DNA from: Physcomitrium patens
Lineage: Eukaryota; Streptophyta; Bryopsida; Funariales; Funariaceae
DNA length: 64,000 nt
NCBI RefSeq assembly: GCF_000002425.4
Contig: NC_037260.1
Coordinates: forward strand, 10,031,414 to 10,095,413
Direction of reading: 5' to 3'
Shown: positions 22,000-35,291 of the stretch, in pieces
Layout of the letters: each line of letters starts with the position of its first letter
Position numbering within the stretch: the first letter of the stretch is position 1
Notes under the pieces: model-generated
The model's input: the letters and a program-made list of their open reading frames with translations, nothing else
The model's database searches: none
What the model was told of the DNA's origin: nothing
Position numbers and translations under genes: made by a program

Positions 22000-23950
22000 A
22001 TCAAAAAAAATCTTGTACTCTCTACCAGTCCTTCCTATTATTTTATTATACTTATATAGTTAGGAGTTCCAAAACTAGAGTGTCATACATTACTTAATTC
22101 GAGAGCCTTTATATGTTTTATTAACAAAGAAATTTTCACACAAAAAATTTGTACTATAAAAAAATCCAAAGCTGTACATGTAGAAATAATAGATGGTCAA
22201 CTTTTATCCTCAGGAGATGTCACTCATGAAACAATCCCATTAGAAATAACCTTCGACAACCATAGCAGCCAAATAGTATTCAATGTCATTAGATCACCAT
22301 CAAGTTCAATCATTTTAGGACTCTTATACCTTAATAAATACAATCCATGGATAGATTGAATATTCTAAAAGTTAGAATTTCTTCTAGTAGATTATAAAAC
22401 CTTTAGATCTATGAAAAAGCTTCTAATACTCAGTAAGCTAAAAATTAAACAATATTTATTTATTGAAGCTAGAGAATTTGTAAAGGCGACCACATAAGAT
22501 ATTACATTTGTTATCTATGCAAATCCAGAATTAGAACGTGTGATTGCTACAACAAAAATTCCAGAGACATATAAGAGTTTTGCAAATATATTTGATAAAA
22601 AAAATGCAGACATCCTACCAAAGCATTGCCCTTACGATTGTGCGATTAACCTTCAAGAAGATGCTAAACCACTGTTAGGATCCATCTACAATTTATCCTA
22701 GATTGAACTTGTGACTTTAAAAGAATATATTGAAGAAAATCCGGATAAGAATTTTATTCGACATTCCAAATCACTAGTTGGTGCTCCAATACTATTTATG
22801 AAGAAAAAAGATGGATCTTTATAGATGTGTATCAATTATTGCGGTCTTAATAAAATCACAATAAAGAATTGATATCTATTGCTATTGATATTTGGACTTT
22901 TTGATCAACTTAGCTAAACAAAGATCTTTATAAAGATTGATCTATGAGGCTTATATAACTTGATATGCATTAAAGAAGGAGATGAATAGAAGACAATATT
23001 TTGCACTAGATATGGATATTTTGAATATAATGTCATATCTTTTGAACTTATCAATGCACTAAATATATTCCAACACTTAATAAATGACATATTTTATGAG
23101 CATCTTGATGACTTTGTTGTAATCTATTTAGATGATATTCTAATCTTTTCCAAGAATTTGGAAGACCACAAAAAATATGTCCGCCTTGAGTTAAGAAAGC
23201 TATAAAGTGCTATGATATATATAAAACTAGAGAAGTATATATTTCATGCACTTCAAGATGAATTTATTGGATATATTATTTCCATCAAAGGCCTTTTCAT
23301 GGATCCAAAGAAGGTACAAGCAATCATAGATTGGACAAAGTCAAAAAATGTACGTGATGTCCAATGCTTTTTTAGATTAGCAAACTTCTATATGGTTTTT
23401 GTTAGAAATTACTTGAAGATTACTACTCCACTTACGTGGTTGACATACAAAAATAAGCTATACCAGGGTCCCAAAACAGAGGAAGCTTTTCAAAGCTTAA
23501 AAGATGCTTTTACAACAACTCCAATTTTGATATATCTAGATTTCAACAAGCCTTATTTTATGGAAACCAATGCCTTAGACTTTGCATTAGAAATGGTCTT
23601 GTTGCTATATGGAGAAGATGCCAAATTTCATCCAATTTTATTCCATTCTAAAAAATTCTCAACAAATGAAATCAACTATAAGATCCACAATAAAGAGCTA
23701 CTTACTATCATGGATTATTTCCAACAATGGTGCCACTTTCTTGAAATTACCTCTCATCAAGTGATTACATATACAGATCATAAGAATCTTAAATATTGTA
23801 TGTCAGTCCAAATCTTGAACCATCACTAAGCACATTGAAGTATATCTTTATCATGATTTAACTCTTGCATCATATATTGATCTATGAGCCAATAAAAGTT
23901 ATCAGATGCATTATCAAGACATTGTCAAGGTAAAGAGAATTTGCCTCAAA
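22000..23950 (+). pseudogene. pol: pol 5' part of element B: protease, RT, RNase H
   Basis: The protease region (22050-22340) has the conserved run FNVIRSPSS, but the active-site triad is altered. RT keeps YLDDI near 23127-23141. RNase H follows in a long open stretch (23212-23829) with FMETNALDFAL and YTDHKNLKY blocks. Stops are common before that. The gene is then interrupted by repeat X. Confidence 0.85.
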
Positions 23951-25240
23951 AAAGCATTAGGCTCCTATCTACCACTAATTGCTCAATCAAGTCTTGAGAT
24001 AAGAAAGACCAAGTTTATATAAATATATATATAACACTTTTAGAAGAAATTACACCAAATATATAAGTCTTAAGTTTCCAAAATATCCAAAATATGATAA
24101 AAAAAAAAAAAACTCTAAATCCTTATATATCCTTATCGGATATTATTTCCAAACTTCAAAAATTCATATCTTCCAATTGGACCATTCAAACATACTCAAA
24201 TTTTATATAAAGTATTGATGTACTTCTAACAACTACTATAACAAGTTTCAATTGTAAATTTATTACGGATCTTAAGATATCACCAAAGCCCTAACAATAG
24301 CTTCAAATCCTAGTTTTTATACACCCATGTATAATTTTCTTCATATCTCACAAATCAAGCACTCAAATGCCACAAAAATTGAATTTATAGCTTCTTGACA
24401 CAATAATCTACCTTCTCTCAAAGATTTGAGTCCAAAACTCATCCAAAGACTTAAGATATGGCTCCAACTATTACTATGAATAAAATCACTTACTTATTGC
24501 CTTTGATTTGGATGTGCTTACTTCAACCCTCTGTAACATCTTTATCCAAACTCTAAACTCATCAAATAATATATAAAAAGTATAGTCAAAGAAGTGCTCT
24601 CTTGAGTCCTAGTCTTTGATTTCTTGTTGCTCTCCATAATCGTATGTTATGCCCCAAAGAGTGATAGTAGGTATGAAATTGACACCTTAACTTTGAGCAC
24701 CAATAACTCCTTCATAAAAACTCCAAATTACACAAAATTTGCACCTCATCCATACCCAAAAATCTAAACTTAATGATCCTAGCCTCCAAAGCTCGAATGA
24801 CTTCAATAAAGAAACCCTAATCTTTAATAAGGCCTCGGACAACCTCCTTGAAGCCCATTGGGCATGGCCTTCGATCAATAGGAATGAAGATCCCCATTCT
24901 TTCCCTTCTTTCAACCATGCCTTGCTTTCATCTCTTCCAATAAGCTTCCTATTAGTTAAGAATTTCTTCTTTAAGCTCTAATCTCCTCTCAAGGTTTCAT
25001 ATTAAACATTTAGGTCCTATGATTTTTTTAAATGCTATAATCAAAAAAGATAAAATTCAAAATAAAGTTTTTTTATAAATCCCCTGTCTTTAAATTAATC
25101 TATTAACCATTCTAACATACATCTAGATTTATTAAAATATAATATATTTTAATTTATTATTACATACTATAAGCTTTTATAGTATAACAACATTCCTACC
25201 TTGAACTAAAAGAAAGTGAAGTAACATATAATCAACAATA
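23950..25240. repeat. Repeat X copy 1, inside element B pol
   Basis: About 1.3 kb matching the reverse complement of about 45325-46690. It interrupts pol between RNase H and the integrase zinc finger. A related copy at 49790-51840 is itself split by repeat Y. No protein coding recognised; ORFs here are chance. Possibly a solo LTR of another family. Ends are approximate. Confidence 0.7.
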
Positions 25241-25249
25241 AAAAAAACT

Positions 25250-26745
25250 TGTTAAAGCTTAAGTAATTTCATCTTCAAGCAATCAATGTATAAATACTTG
25301 TGGATTTATTATTTCTTCATCATGTTCATAAAGCCTCAAATAAGGATCCTTTTATTCTTAATATCAAGTATCTTGCTAATAATCTTCTTGAAGAATCTAT
25401 TAAATTGAATATTGAAGACAACCTCTTGTTCTTTGAAGAACATTTGTTCATTCCTAAAGGACCAACTTGCATGTGCATTCTTCAAATACGCCATAATTTC
25501 TTTACAACTAGAAATTTTGGATTCAATAAGACCTTAGAACTTCCATTTAGAGACTTTGGATGGCCTAAAATGTGGAAGAATATTAAGAAATTTGTACTAT
25601 CATGTGATACTTGTTCAAGGTTAAAGAATCCTCAATATCAACTATATAGACCTTTTCAACCTCTTCTTATTCCATGACAACTATAGTCATCTATTTCCAT
25701 GGATTTTATTACAAATCTTTCATCATCAAGCTCATTTGACATTATCTTTGTAGTTGTTGATCAATTGATTAAGATGGCATATTTTATATCTTGTAAGAAG
25801 TCAAGTATTAGTGAAGAGATGGCAAAACTCTTTATTGACAATGTCTATTGTTACTGCAGATTACCAGATAATATTATATTGGATTGTAGACCACAATTTT
25901 TATCAAGGTTTTGGAAGGCACTCTTCAAGATTTTCCAGGTTGACATCAATCTTTCTTCTATCCTCAAATTGATAGCCAAATAAAACAGGTCAATCAAATT
26001 TTTGAGTAATATTTGAGATACACCATCAACTATCAATAAGACGACTAGACTTTCTACTTGTCATTGGTGGAGTTTGCATATAACAATACAAATCATGCAT
26101 CTATGCAATAAATGCCATTCTACTCAAACTATGGTCATCATCCAAAGTTAGATATGATAGAGCCTTCAAAGTCATCAAATCTAGTAGCAAAGGAGTTTGC
26201 TACAAAAATGGCGAAACTTCAAGAAACTATAAAGATTCACCTAAAAAAGGCTCAACAACGTTATAAGCTAGTGGCAAATGAATCAAGAAAAAAAACATCT
26301 TCTATTCTAAGTTAGTAATAAAGTATGGCTTCTTTGACATAATATAAAAATCAACAAGCCATATGATAAGTTGGACTACCAAAGGTTGAAATCATTTGTG
26401 ATTCAAAAATAAATCAATAATATAACTTATTACTTAGAGTTATCTTCATCCATATACATTCATCCAGTCTTTCATGTTTCACTTTTAGAAAGGTATAAAG
26501 AATCAAACATACTAGATCAAAGACAACCACCACCTCTTATAGTTGAAATCAATGATCATATTGAATTTGAGGTAGAAGAGGTATTAGATTCAAGAATAAG
26601 ATATGGAAGGTTTAAATATCTGATCTATTGGCATAGATATGATATCAATGATCGTACATGGGAATTAGCTGGCAACCTTATAAATGCACAAATGAAGGTT
26701 CAAAAGTTCCATCAAAGACATCCATCTAGATCAAAAGTGACAAAA
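25250..26745 (+). pseudogene. pol: pol 3' part of element B: integrase and chromodomain
   Basis: Open stretches 25300-25677 and 25699-25983 cover the integrase zinc finger (RHNFFTTRNFGFNKT, then CDTCSR) and the catalytic core (MDFITNL, then VVDQLIKMAYF). Stops follow before the Glu region. The chromodomain is readable at about 26560-26740 (EFEVEEVLDSR, YLIYWHRYDI). Confidence 0.85.
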
Positions 26746-26759
26746 TAAAGAACAATAGC

Positions 26760-27312
26760 TTAGTAAGATGGCTTCACCATGAAGATTCTTAGTTCTTGGT
26801 GTCATAAAGAAGAAGAAGAGGCAGCTTCTAAAGAGGCAATTTTTTTAAATATTTAAAATAATACAAATCAACAGTTTGAGTTCACGACCATAGTTTATTT
26901 ATATTCTTTTGATCTTGTCTACTTTATATGATATGAATGGTTAAAAGATAGATACTTTTTTGATTATAACATCTCAACCAAGTTGGTAGCTTTGTGATTT
27001 AGGTAGCTCTTCATCACAAAGATAATTCCAAGATGAAGAGCTACCTAAATCATGAAGACATCTAAAGATACCTAATAATAAGTCGTTGGTAATTATATTT
27101 GAAGTAGAATCTATCTATGAAGGATACCTAGAAGGAGTATTTTTAGAATAATTCCATAAAGAAGATATTGAAGTTTATACTTGGTCATAAGTAGAAGGCT
27201 TGAGGTACTATTAATAGCTAAAAGGACTTATGAATCATTTACCTTACAAAAAATAACTAGAATATATAGTGGATACCATGCAACAAATCTTCAACTTCTT
27301 GAGCATATATTG
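26760..27312 (+). pseudogene. ORF3 remnant of element B
   Basis: From about 27060 to 27312 the plus strand aligns with the C-terminal half of ORF3 despite stops (LVIIFEVES, then GLRYY, LEYIVDT and NFLSI near the end). This shows that ORF3 predates the split between B and the compound element. A perfect hairpin at 26995-27052 lies in its 5' half. Confidence 0.6.
26995..27052. repeat. Perfect 21-bp hairpin
   Basis: 26995-27015 is exactly complementary in reverse to 27032-27052, with a 16-base loop. It is unusual in a stretch where nearly every other conserved feature has decayed. Confidence 0.9.
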
Positions 27313-27366
27313 ATTAGTAGCAACCTTACTTCTTGGTTGAGCATATATTGATTAGCTTTGAGGCAA

Positions 27367-27766
27367 TGTCACGGACATACAATTGAAGAAGATTTGAGAA
27401 GATTTTAGAAGGTTCTAAAAGATTCTAAGAAGATTCTTAAAGGTTCTAGAAGGTTTCAATAGATTCTAAGAAAGTTCTAGAAGGTCATAAGAGATCTTAG
27501 AAGGTTTTAGGAGGCTTTAGATGATTTAGGAAGGTAGCAAAGCAGGATCTTAGGCTTGCTTTGTTCTCAAGCCTTATAAAAACTTCTCAAGAAGCTTCTT
27601 AGGACCTAATATATATAAGAGTCAAGGTTGAAGAGATCTTCAATCTCGACAATTATTTTTTATATTCTAGCTAGGATCTTCTTGCTTTATATTTAGTTAT
27701 TATTCCAACATCAAACTACCTCCATTTCTTGATCTTAAATCCTTGTCTTGTATATGGTTCTTCACA
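27367..27766 (+). repeat. 3' LTR of element B
   Basis: Starts TGTCACGGAC and aligns with 20245-20662 throughout, with noticeable divergence. The preceding tract is weakly purine rich (GAGG), consistent with a decayed polypurine tract. Confidence 0.8.
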
Positions 27767-28064
27767 AAAACTTACAGCATATGCTATTAAACTTTTTTAA
27801 AAGACTAATGTATAGTTCTTTATGTTGTTAAATAGATAAATTTTCTTGTTGAGGTAGACATGCCATTGCTTTCTTGAATTTAGAAGCTTAAGGAAGTAAT
27901 TGCATCATAAATTGAATTGCTCAAAGACTTGTATTAACATGAAATCTTGCAAAAAATTCCTCAATTTTAATAATTTTATAAGATAAAGAATTCAACATAT
28001 TCATAATAGTATCTAACTTGGATTCAATAAATTCAACCATACTAACATCTTTTCTTCTAGCCAT
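27767..28064 (-). pseudogene. gag: Element C gag start, minus strand
   Basis: The minus strand reads from an ATG at 28064-28062 (MARRKDVSMVEFIESK) in the style of B-type gag starts and reaches the B insertion at 27767, then continues at 20244. The leader to its right contains a 49-base A run (28073-28121, T on the gag strand). Confidence 0.65.
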
Positions 28065-28072
28065 CTTGAAAG

Positions 28073-28121
<49 letters not shown>
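28073..28121. repeat. Poly(A) run in the element C leader
   Basis: 49 consecutive A on the plus strand directly before the gag start of minus-strand element C. Likely a slippage expansion; the ORF translated through it is not real. Confidence 0.9.
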
Positions 28122-28124
<3 letters not shown>

Positions 28125-28267
28125 AAATAATACTAATTTAAAGGAGAATAATCCACAATCTCTAAAATATTTAGATACTTTTAAGAAGAAAGTTTACTTA
28201 CTCTCTATCAAGAAGGATTAAGTTCAAGTATTGATAAGAGAATAATTTTGATAAATTGTCATAGATA

Positions 28268-28681
28268 CACTATACAAAAGACCAAACAAGAAGTTAAATA
28301 GAAGAGTATCAACAAAAAAGTTAACATGAATTTGATTAAATCAAATGAGTACAAGATCAACATCAAGAAAATGAGTTAAAGCTTTATGAGATATATTATC
28401 AAGATTAAACATCCCCTTGATCTTAACTCTAATATATATTAGGTATTAAAAAGCTTCTGAAGAAATTTCCATATTGCTTGAAAATAAAACAACTTTAGGA
28501 TCTTTTTTGGATAACTTTCTATAATTTATTATATAATATTTTTAGAATATTCTAGAATTCTTTTTAAAATATTATATTAAAATATTTTTATAATCTTTTA
28601 GAATTTAATAGAATATTCTAAGAATATTTCTAAAATATTCTTATTAGTTGTTTATAATAATTTTTGTAACATGTAGTGACA
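28268..28681 (-). repeat. 5' LTR of element C, minus strand
   Basis: On the minus strand it begins TGTCACTACATG at 28681 and carries TTCTAGAA-like steps related to the U3 of element B. Length (~414) agrees with the LTRs of B. A decayed primer-site region follows near 28218-28240. Confidence 0.6.
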
Positions 28682-29162
28682 AGGCTCGTCACTATGTGTC
28701 AAAGAAATCTCTTTATTTGATTGACTTGCTTAAGGCATCTCAATTGTCAAATTTCAAGAATTAATCTTGGTTGTTACGAGATCCATCATGATCATTAGAA
28801 AGAGCCAAAAAGAATGCAAGGGCAAGCAGAGGAGTTTGAAAAGTCTAATCTTACATACAAGAAATCATGACAGAACAAGGAACTATTAGAATTTTAGATT
28901 ACAAAAGATTTTACATTGGCATTGTAAACATACATAGAGTTGAGGATAAATTCTATTTTCTTCTACTTCTAGAAAAGTCATCTTATTCTAAAGGTTTATA
29001 AAAATAATTCATATATAATCCAAAATATTGATTGTAAATTTTAAAAAGTGTTAAAAAAAATATAATTTGTTACAAATAAAAAGTCTTTGATGTAACAAAA
29101 ATAAAAAAATTAGTTCATCATTAGTTATTGAAAGAAAAAATTATTTATTTTAAATATTATTT
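28682..29162. other. Unassigned AT-rich stretch
   Basis: Lies between the LTR of C and the truncated LTR of D. No coding, RNA or repeat match noticed. Confidence 0.4.
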
Positions 29163-29496
29163 TTCTAACTATGTGGTGCACATATAGAAAATTTACCTTG
29201 TAAGCTAAGGCATGTGCCCTGTAAAGTCAACACATATAAGAGGTCTTATAGAATATTGCTATGTAGCTCTTAGTTAGATAGTATATATAGAAGCAAGAGT
29301 GAAGCTTTCTTCACTCTTCTCAACTTCTTTTTTGCTTCTAGTCTAGATTCAAGAGTCTCTAGTTTCTTTGCCTTTTGGCAATTTTTATTCTAATTTTCTT
29401 TTAATATACATACTACTTTATTTTTATTTTACCCCCTTTTTTTTTAACATAGATTTTTTAGGTTTATGCATCTTCTTCTAATTCATGTCCCTAAAA
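29163..29496 (+). repeat. Truncated 5' LTR of element D
   Basis: Begins in mid-U3 and ends CTAAAA before a leader equivalent to that of the compound element, with a primer-site remnant (TATTAGAGCC, near 29520). The TATA region and inverted repeat are present near 29280-29320, with one arm broken. Confidence 0.8.
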
Positions 29497-29705
29497 GATT
29501 GACAAGAATACACTTACAATATTAGAGCCTTATCTTTTCTTGATTAAGAATGGATCACTCATTTTTGCTCAATAACATAAAAACATATTAGAAGTTGTTG
29601 ATTACCCTCTTTTGAAGTAATATTGTTCTTAGTATCTTCTTTGTTCTCAAGTCCTTCCTTCAACTTGTCTTGAACAATATAAGATATTTTTTCTAACTAT
29701 CATTA

Positions 29706-30711
29706 TCGTAGTTCTTATTAAAATGAAGAATGTAATTTCACAAATGTAAGACCAATTGAGAGAATTAATGCTTGCAATGCATCAAATCAATTTACCACCA
29801 CAAAGAACAATAAGAATGGTATTAAGTCAAGATATAGATATAATTGAAATTTCTTCAACATTTGCATCAAATCATATTTTTTCTCCTATGGTAGAATATC
29901 CTTGCAATACTAGAGAACCGAGAGTTATCTTATCTTAAAAGTTTGATGGCAAAAGATCCAAGTTTTGAAGATTTATCAATCAAGTACAACTTGTGATTGA
30001 ACTTCAACTCCAAAGCTATTCAACTCCAGGATTACAAGTTAGATTCATTAATATACTTCTTTCAGGTTTAGTATTATCGTAGTTTCTATCTTTTCTTAAA
30101 CAACGAGATCCAATACTAGATAATTTAGAGGCTTTTTTGGCACAATTTTGATCCATGTATAAAGAACCTGATGCAACTTATGTTTCCACCAATAAGATTT
30201 GTATTTTGCAACAAGGAAATTGATCTGTAATATTATATGCTTCACAATTTTGATAACTTGTAATTAATATCAAGTGGGATGATACTGCATTTATTAGCAA
30301 ATTTCTCTATAGATTATAAAATGAGATAAAAAAATTGAATCTCAACTTATCTAATCTTCAAACATTGAGTCAAGCGATTGACTTTGCTATGAAATGTAAT
30401 AATTAGCTTTTCAAGTTTCAATCTAAGAGCCAAACAAATGGGCCTTAACATTACTATAATTCAATGGTAATACTAATACCTTTTTAACACATATCTTCAA
30501 AAATAGAGGATATGTAAATTGATGCAATATATTTCAAACCTCTTCCTAAGCAAAAAAAGACTTATTATTGTCAAAAAGGATTGTGCTCATATTATTGAGA
30601 ATCTAAGCACATTGCTCAATATTTTTGAAAGAAGTGACGTAATTATATAATGAGAAGTACAAATGTCAAAGAAGACAATATATCAAAAAATAAGTTTGTC
30701 TAGCTACAATA
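29706..30711 (+). pseudogene. gag: gag of element D, decayed
   Basis: Aligns with 7400-8406 from the start region to the conserved stop. The start codon is lost. Zinc-knuckle codons near 30590-30640 are damaged. It has the base that is missing near 7705, which shows the compound gag carries a deletion. Confidence 0.85.
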
Positions 30712-30719
30712 GAGACCAT

Positions 30720-33700
30720 GCAACTAAAATCTTATAGAATATCTAATAAAGGCCCTATCTTCTCCTCACAATCCTCTCTTTTTTTTTACATTAAATATTA
30801 TTTTAGGACCTAAATATTACAAAGCCTTAATCTTATTAGATTCAAGAGCCTCAGCATGTTTCTTTGATAAAAAAATTTATTAAAAGATTTAGCATATCTT
30901 TAGTGAGGAAAACTAAATTTGTTCAAGTAGGAGTCATAGATGGTTGTCTATTGTCTCTAAAGATGTTACTTATGAAACCCTTCTTATAAAAGTAATAATC
31001 AATGGTCATAATAGCTTTGTGGTATTTAATATCATTAGATCTCCCTCTAATCTAATCATCTTAGGTTTATCGTGGTTAAAAAAATACAATCCTTAAGTTG
31101 ATTGGATTTTTGTATTCTTGAATTTTTTAAAAGTATAACTAAAAGTATAATTAATCAAGTAGAAAATCACAAGTCTAATATAATTAAACCTATGTTTGTA
31201 GGTGTAAGAGCTTTTTTACATATTGCAAAAGAAAAATCACCTTGTGTCATTTATGCTACATCCATTTTTAATGGTGAAAAGACTTTAAGTGGCATTCCAA
31301 GCCAATATCAAGAATTTCAAGATGTATTTGAAAAAAAAGAATGAGAATACTCCTCTAGAACATCGTCCCTATGACTGCTCAATAGACCTTCAAGAAAGAA
31401 TACAACTACCATTTGGACCAATCTACAATTTATCACAAAATGAATTAGCTAAATTTAAAGAATGTATTGAAGAGAATGTAGCCAATAACTTCATACGCCA
31501 TTCCAAATCTCCAACATGAGTCCCAATTCTTTTTGTGAAGAAAAACATTGATCATTGCAAATGTGTGTTGATTATCAAAGACTCAACAAGATCACTATCA
31601 AGAATAAATATCTACTACCTTTAATATTTGGGCTTCTTGATCAATTGAATCAATTTAAGATCTATACAAAAATAGATCTATAAGAAGCATACAATTTAAT
31701 ACACATCAAAGAAGGAGATGAATAGAAGACTGCATTTCGAACCAAGTGTACACATTTTGAACATAATGTCATGCCTTTTGGACTTACAAATGCACCAATA
31801 ACTTTTTAATATCTTATGAATGATATTTTTTGAGAGTTTTTTGTACGATTTTGTTGTTTGTTATTTAAACAACATCTTGATCTATTTTAAGAATATAAAA
31901 GAATATGAACTTCATGTTTATCATGTATTACAAAAATTAAGAGATATGGGACTTTATGCCAATATACTAAAGTGTATATGCTACACTACTTAAGTTGAAT
32001 TTTTAAGTTACATCATTTCAAATGATGGACTTATAATAGATCCTAAGAAAGTTCAAACTATTATGGATTGAAAGATTTCAAAAATGGTACGAAATGTCCA
32101 ATATTTTTTGGAATTTTCCAACTACTATCAGATCTTCATTAAAGACTTCTCTCAAGTTGCAACTCTACTTATATATTTGACTTATAAAGACAAACTTTAG
32201 TGGAATCAAGAAGCAAAGGTAGCATTTGAAGCTTTAAAGATAACTTTTGTTTCTACACCAATCTTATATTGTGTCAACTTTTTTAAGGCATTCTTTATGA
32301 AAATAGATGCATTATACTTTTTTTTGATCGTTGTATTATCATAAATAAGAAAAAATAATAAACTTCACCTAATAGCTTTTTATTCCAAGAAATTTTCAGC
32401 CCCCGAGATTAACTATGAAATCTACAATGAAGAGCTTCTTGCAATTATGGATACTTTTGAAAAATGGCATCGTTATTTAGAAGGTACTTTTAGTCTAGTC
32501 ACCATATATATAAATCATAAGAATCTCCAATATTTCATGTCAGCACGTATTTTGAATTTTTGCCAAGTCCATTGAAACATTGTTTATGAAGTTTTGATTT
32601 AAAGATTATATATCAATATAAAAAATAAAAATGTTTGCTAAACACCCTTTCTACATATTCTTATCTTGTATCAAAAGAAGGAGATGTATCTTTTGATCAA
32701 TTAAAAATGATTCTCTTGAAGCTCAAGCATTTTTATCTTTGAGTAATAAAATCAGCATTCAGTATTGATTCAACTTTTATCAAACAAATTCAATCAATTA
32801 TGTCTTCAAATCTTCTTATATATAAAATTAAGAATATTTTTTTGAAGTCTCATGATACTTTCAAATTTGAATTCAAAAACAACCTATTATATTTTGAAGG
32901 ATGCCTATATATTCTAGAAGGAGAAATATGTTTACTTGTTCTTCAAGCATGCCACAATTTTCTATTAATTGGACATTTTGGATACAACAAGACTTAAGAA
33001 CTAATATCTGTAAATTTTTGGTGGCCGTAAATGTGGAAGGCAGTCAAAGATTTTGTTCAATCATGTGATATTTGTTGAAGATCAAAAACTCCCTATCATC
33101 AATCTTATGGACTTCTTTAGCCATTATCTATTTCAAAACAACCATGGTCTTTTGTTTCTATGGATTTTATCATGTATCTTTTAGTCTCAAGTTTGTATGA
33201 TCCTATATTTGTAATAATACATTGTTTTATAAAGATGGAGCATTTTTTATTATATACAAAATCTATCACAGGTGAAAAAATAACTAAGCTTTTTTTTAGT
33301 AATATCTATTGATATTATGGATTATCCAAGGATATTATATCAAATAAGATGATTCAATTTATATGAAGATTTTAAAAAATCCTTTTTAAGATTCTAAAGA
33401 TAGATATAAAGCTATCTTTGGTCTTTTATTCTTAAATTAATAGATAGGTAGAGCGTGTATACCAAGTTTTGGAGTAGTATTTAAGCTATATGATTAATTA
33501 CCAACAAGATGATTGGAAAATTCTTTTGCCATTGATAGAATTTGCTTATAATAATATGATGTATTTTTCTATACAATAAGTATTTTTCTTTGTCAATTAT
33601 GGTTACCATCCACAACTTGATATTTTTGACTATTTAAAAGTTGATAATCTTATGGTGAAAGATTTGGCTAATCATTTATCTGAGCTACATGCAACAATGA

Positions 33701-34205
33701 AGGTGCAATTAAAAGAAGCTCTAGAATGATAAAAGATCAATGTAGATGCCTATTAAAAGAAAAAACCATAATTCAATACAAGTGATAAGATATGGTTACT
33801 TTGTCATTATATTAAGACTGCTTATCCTTATAATAAATTGGACTACCATAGGTTTGAACTTTTTCTTATTTGTCGATAAATCAATCTAATTGCTTATCAA
33901 TTAAATCTATTGGAGTTAATGAAGATAGATCTTATATTCCACATATCTCTTCTTAAATCATATAAGACTATGAATATGTCAAGAAGAAGATAAGTCCCAC
34001 TTCCTCCTATAGAAGTGGATAATAATGAAGAGTTTGAAGTGAAAGAAGTTCTGGACTCGAGGTGGCACCAAAATAAATTAAAATATCTTGCCTATTGGCA
34101 TGGATATGATATTAATGAATGCATATGAAAGCCAATAAAGAATCTTGCAAATGCAGCAAAGAAGATGGAGGCTTTTCATCAATGATATCTATAAAAATCA
34201 AGATG
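30720..34205 (+). pseudogene. pol: pol of element D, decayed
   Basis: Can be followed from protease through RT, RNase H and integrase to the chromodomain (EFEVKEVLDSRWHQNKL near 34030). Open pieces include 31102-31344, 31289-31519 and 32800-32997. The RT YLDD is lost: the corresponding run near 31862 reads with changed residues. Stops sit mostly at former CAA, CAG, CGA and TGG codons. Confidence 0.88.
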
Positions 34206-34305
34206 AGGGATGGCAAAACTTTGTTATAAATGAAATATAATTTAGGAAATATTTTTTTCTACCTTCTATCTTTTTATTATAATTTCTTTATAATTGTGAC
34301 ATCAA

Positions 34306-34734
34306 AGAGATTCAAAATCAGTAATTGATAGATTTAATTCAAGAGCTATCATTTGTTGACTTATCAAATAAGACATTGCAATTATCACAACCTTTAAGAT
34401 GATATAATAGGAATGAAGACCTTCAAAAATAATATGTCATTCTTCAAATATATGGTAAAATACAATGCATTTGGTATTACAATCTACAAAAAGACTTTCA
34501 ATATTTGGTGATTTTATTGGAGGTAGACACGATTCCTCATGATATTACAATTTTTTTGTTTGAAGAAAATTATGAAGATTTTAACAATGATCAAATCACA
34601 AGATAGTCTTTTTGCCTTGAAATGAGATAGTACTAATGGTCGAGAGGACCTATCAATAATCTCTAAAGGAAACAAAGATCAAAATATGTGACAAATATAA
34701 TTTGTCGCATCTTAATCTTCATCAACATCTCATC
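34306..34734 (+). pseudogene. ORF3 remnant of element D
   Basis: Aligns with 11996-12418 at the nucleotide level over its whole length, with stops. Lies between pol and the polypurine tract (34757-34770), as in the compound element. Confidence 0.8.
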
Positions 34735-34774
34735 ATCGCTCCTCATAGAATTCATCTCTAGAAGGGAGAGGTAA

Positions 34775-35291
34775 TATCACAAATATATACATATTCAATA
34801 CCTAGATAGGTAGAATTAAATAAAAGTAGATTAATTTCATAATACCTTCTAGAAAAGCCTCCTAGAAGCTTCTTAGATATTATTTTGACTTTACATATGT
34901 TTTTAGTTGATTGATAGGTTAGAAACTTGATCACCAAGCTATGAATGTGGCATATATATTGGCAGCTTGTGGAATAAGCTAACTATGTGGTGACTATATA
35001 GAAAACTTGTCTTGGAAGTCAAGAAATGTATCATGCAAAGTCAACATGTTTTTGGAGGTTCTATTAAACATCACCACATAGATCTTAGATAGATAGTATA
35101 TATAGAGACAAGAGTGAAGCTTTCTTCACTCTTGTCAATCTCTTTCTTGCTTCTAATTTGGATTCAAGAGTCTTTAATTTCCTTATCTTTTGGCAATAGT
35201 CATTCTAGTTTTTTTTAATATACATATTTTTTTTCTTTTCATTTTGTTATACTTATTCATTTTGTTTCATGAAGTTCTTATCTTTAATACA
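34775..35291 (+). repeat. 3' LTR of element D
   Basis: Begins TATCAC (decayed TGTCAC) and aligns with the compound LTRs, including the promoter inverted repeat, perfect over 13 bp (35107-35119 with 35124-35136). Confidence 0.85.

Larger units (their letters stand above)
20245..27766 (+). mobile_element. Element B: full-length decayed Ty3/gypsy chromovirus
   Basis: LTRs at 20245 to about 20662 and 27367 to about 27766 flank gag, pol with a chromodomain, and an ORF3 remnant. Flanking five-base words AAAAT and AAAAC differ at one position and may be the target duplication. All genes carry many stops, mostly where a C to T or G to A change explains them. Pol is further split by repeat X (about 23950-25240). 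B belongs to the same lineage as the compound element but is clearly diverged, with a different U3. Confidence 0.85.
29163..35291 (+). mobile_element. Element D: decayed relative of the compound element
   Basis: Truncated 5' LTR, gag, pol, ORF3 and 3' LTR in the same order and spacing as 6635-12989. Every gene has many stops. The 5' LTR resembles fragment E in U5 more than its own 3' LTR does. Confidence 0.88.

Noticed and set aside
24687-24981. Two opposing ORFs in repeat X
   Set aside because: Both fall in a repeat without coding conservation; the matching stretch in copy 2 has no open frame.
28018-28221. 67-codon ORF with a poly-Lys run
   Set aside because: Translation of a poly(A) slippage run in the leader of element C on the wrong strand.
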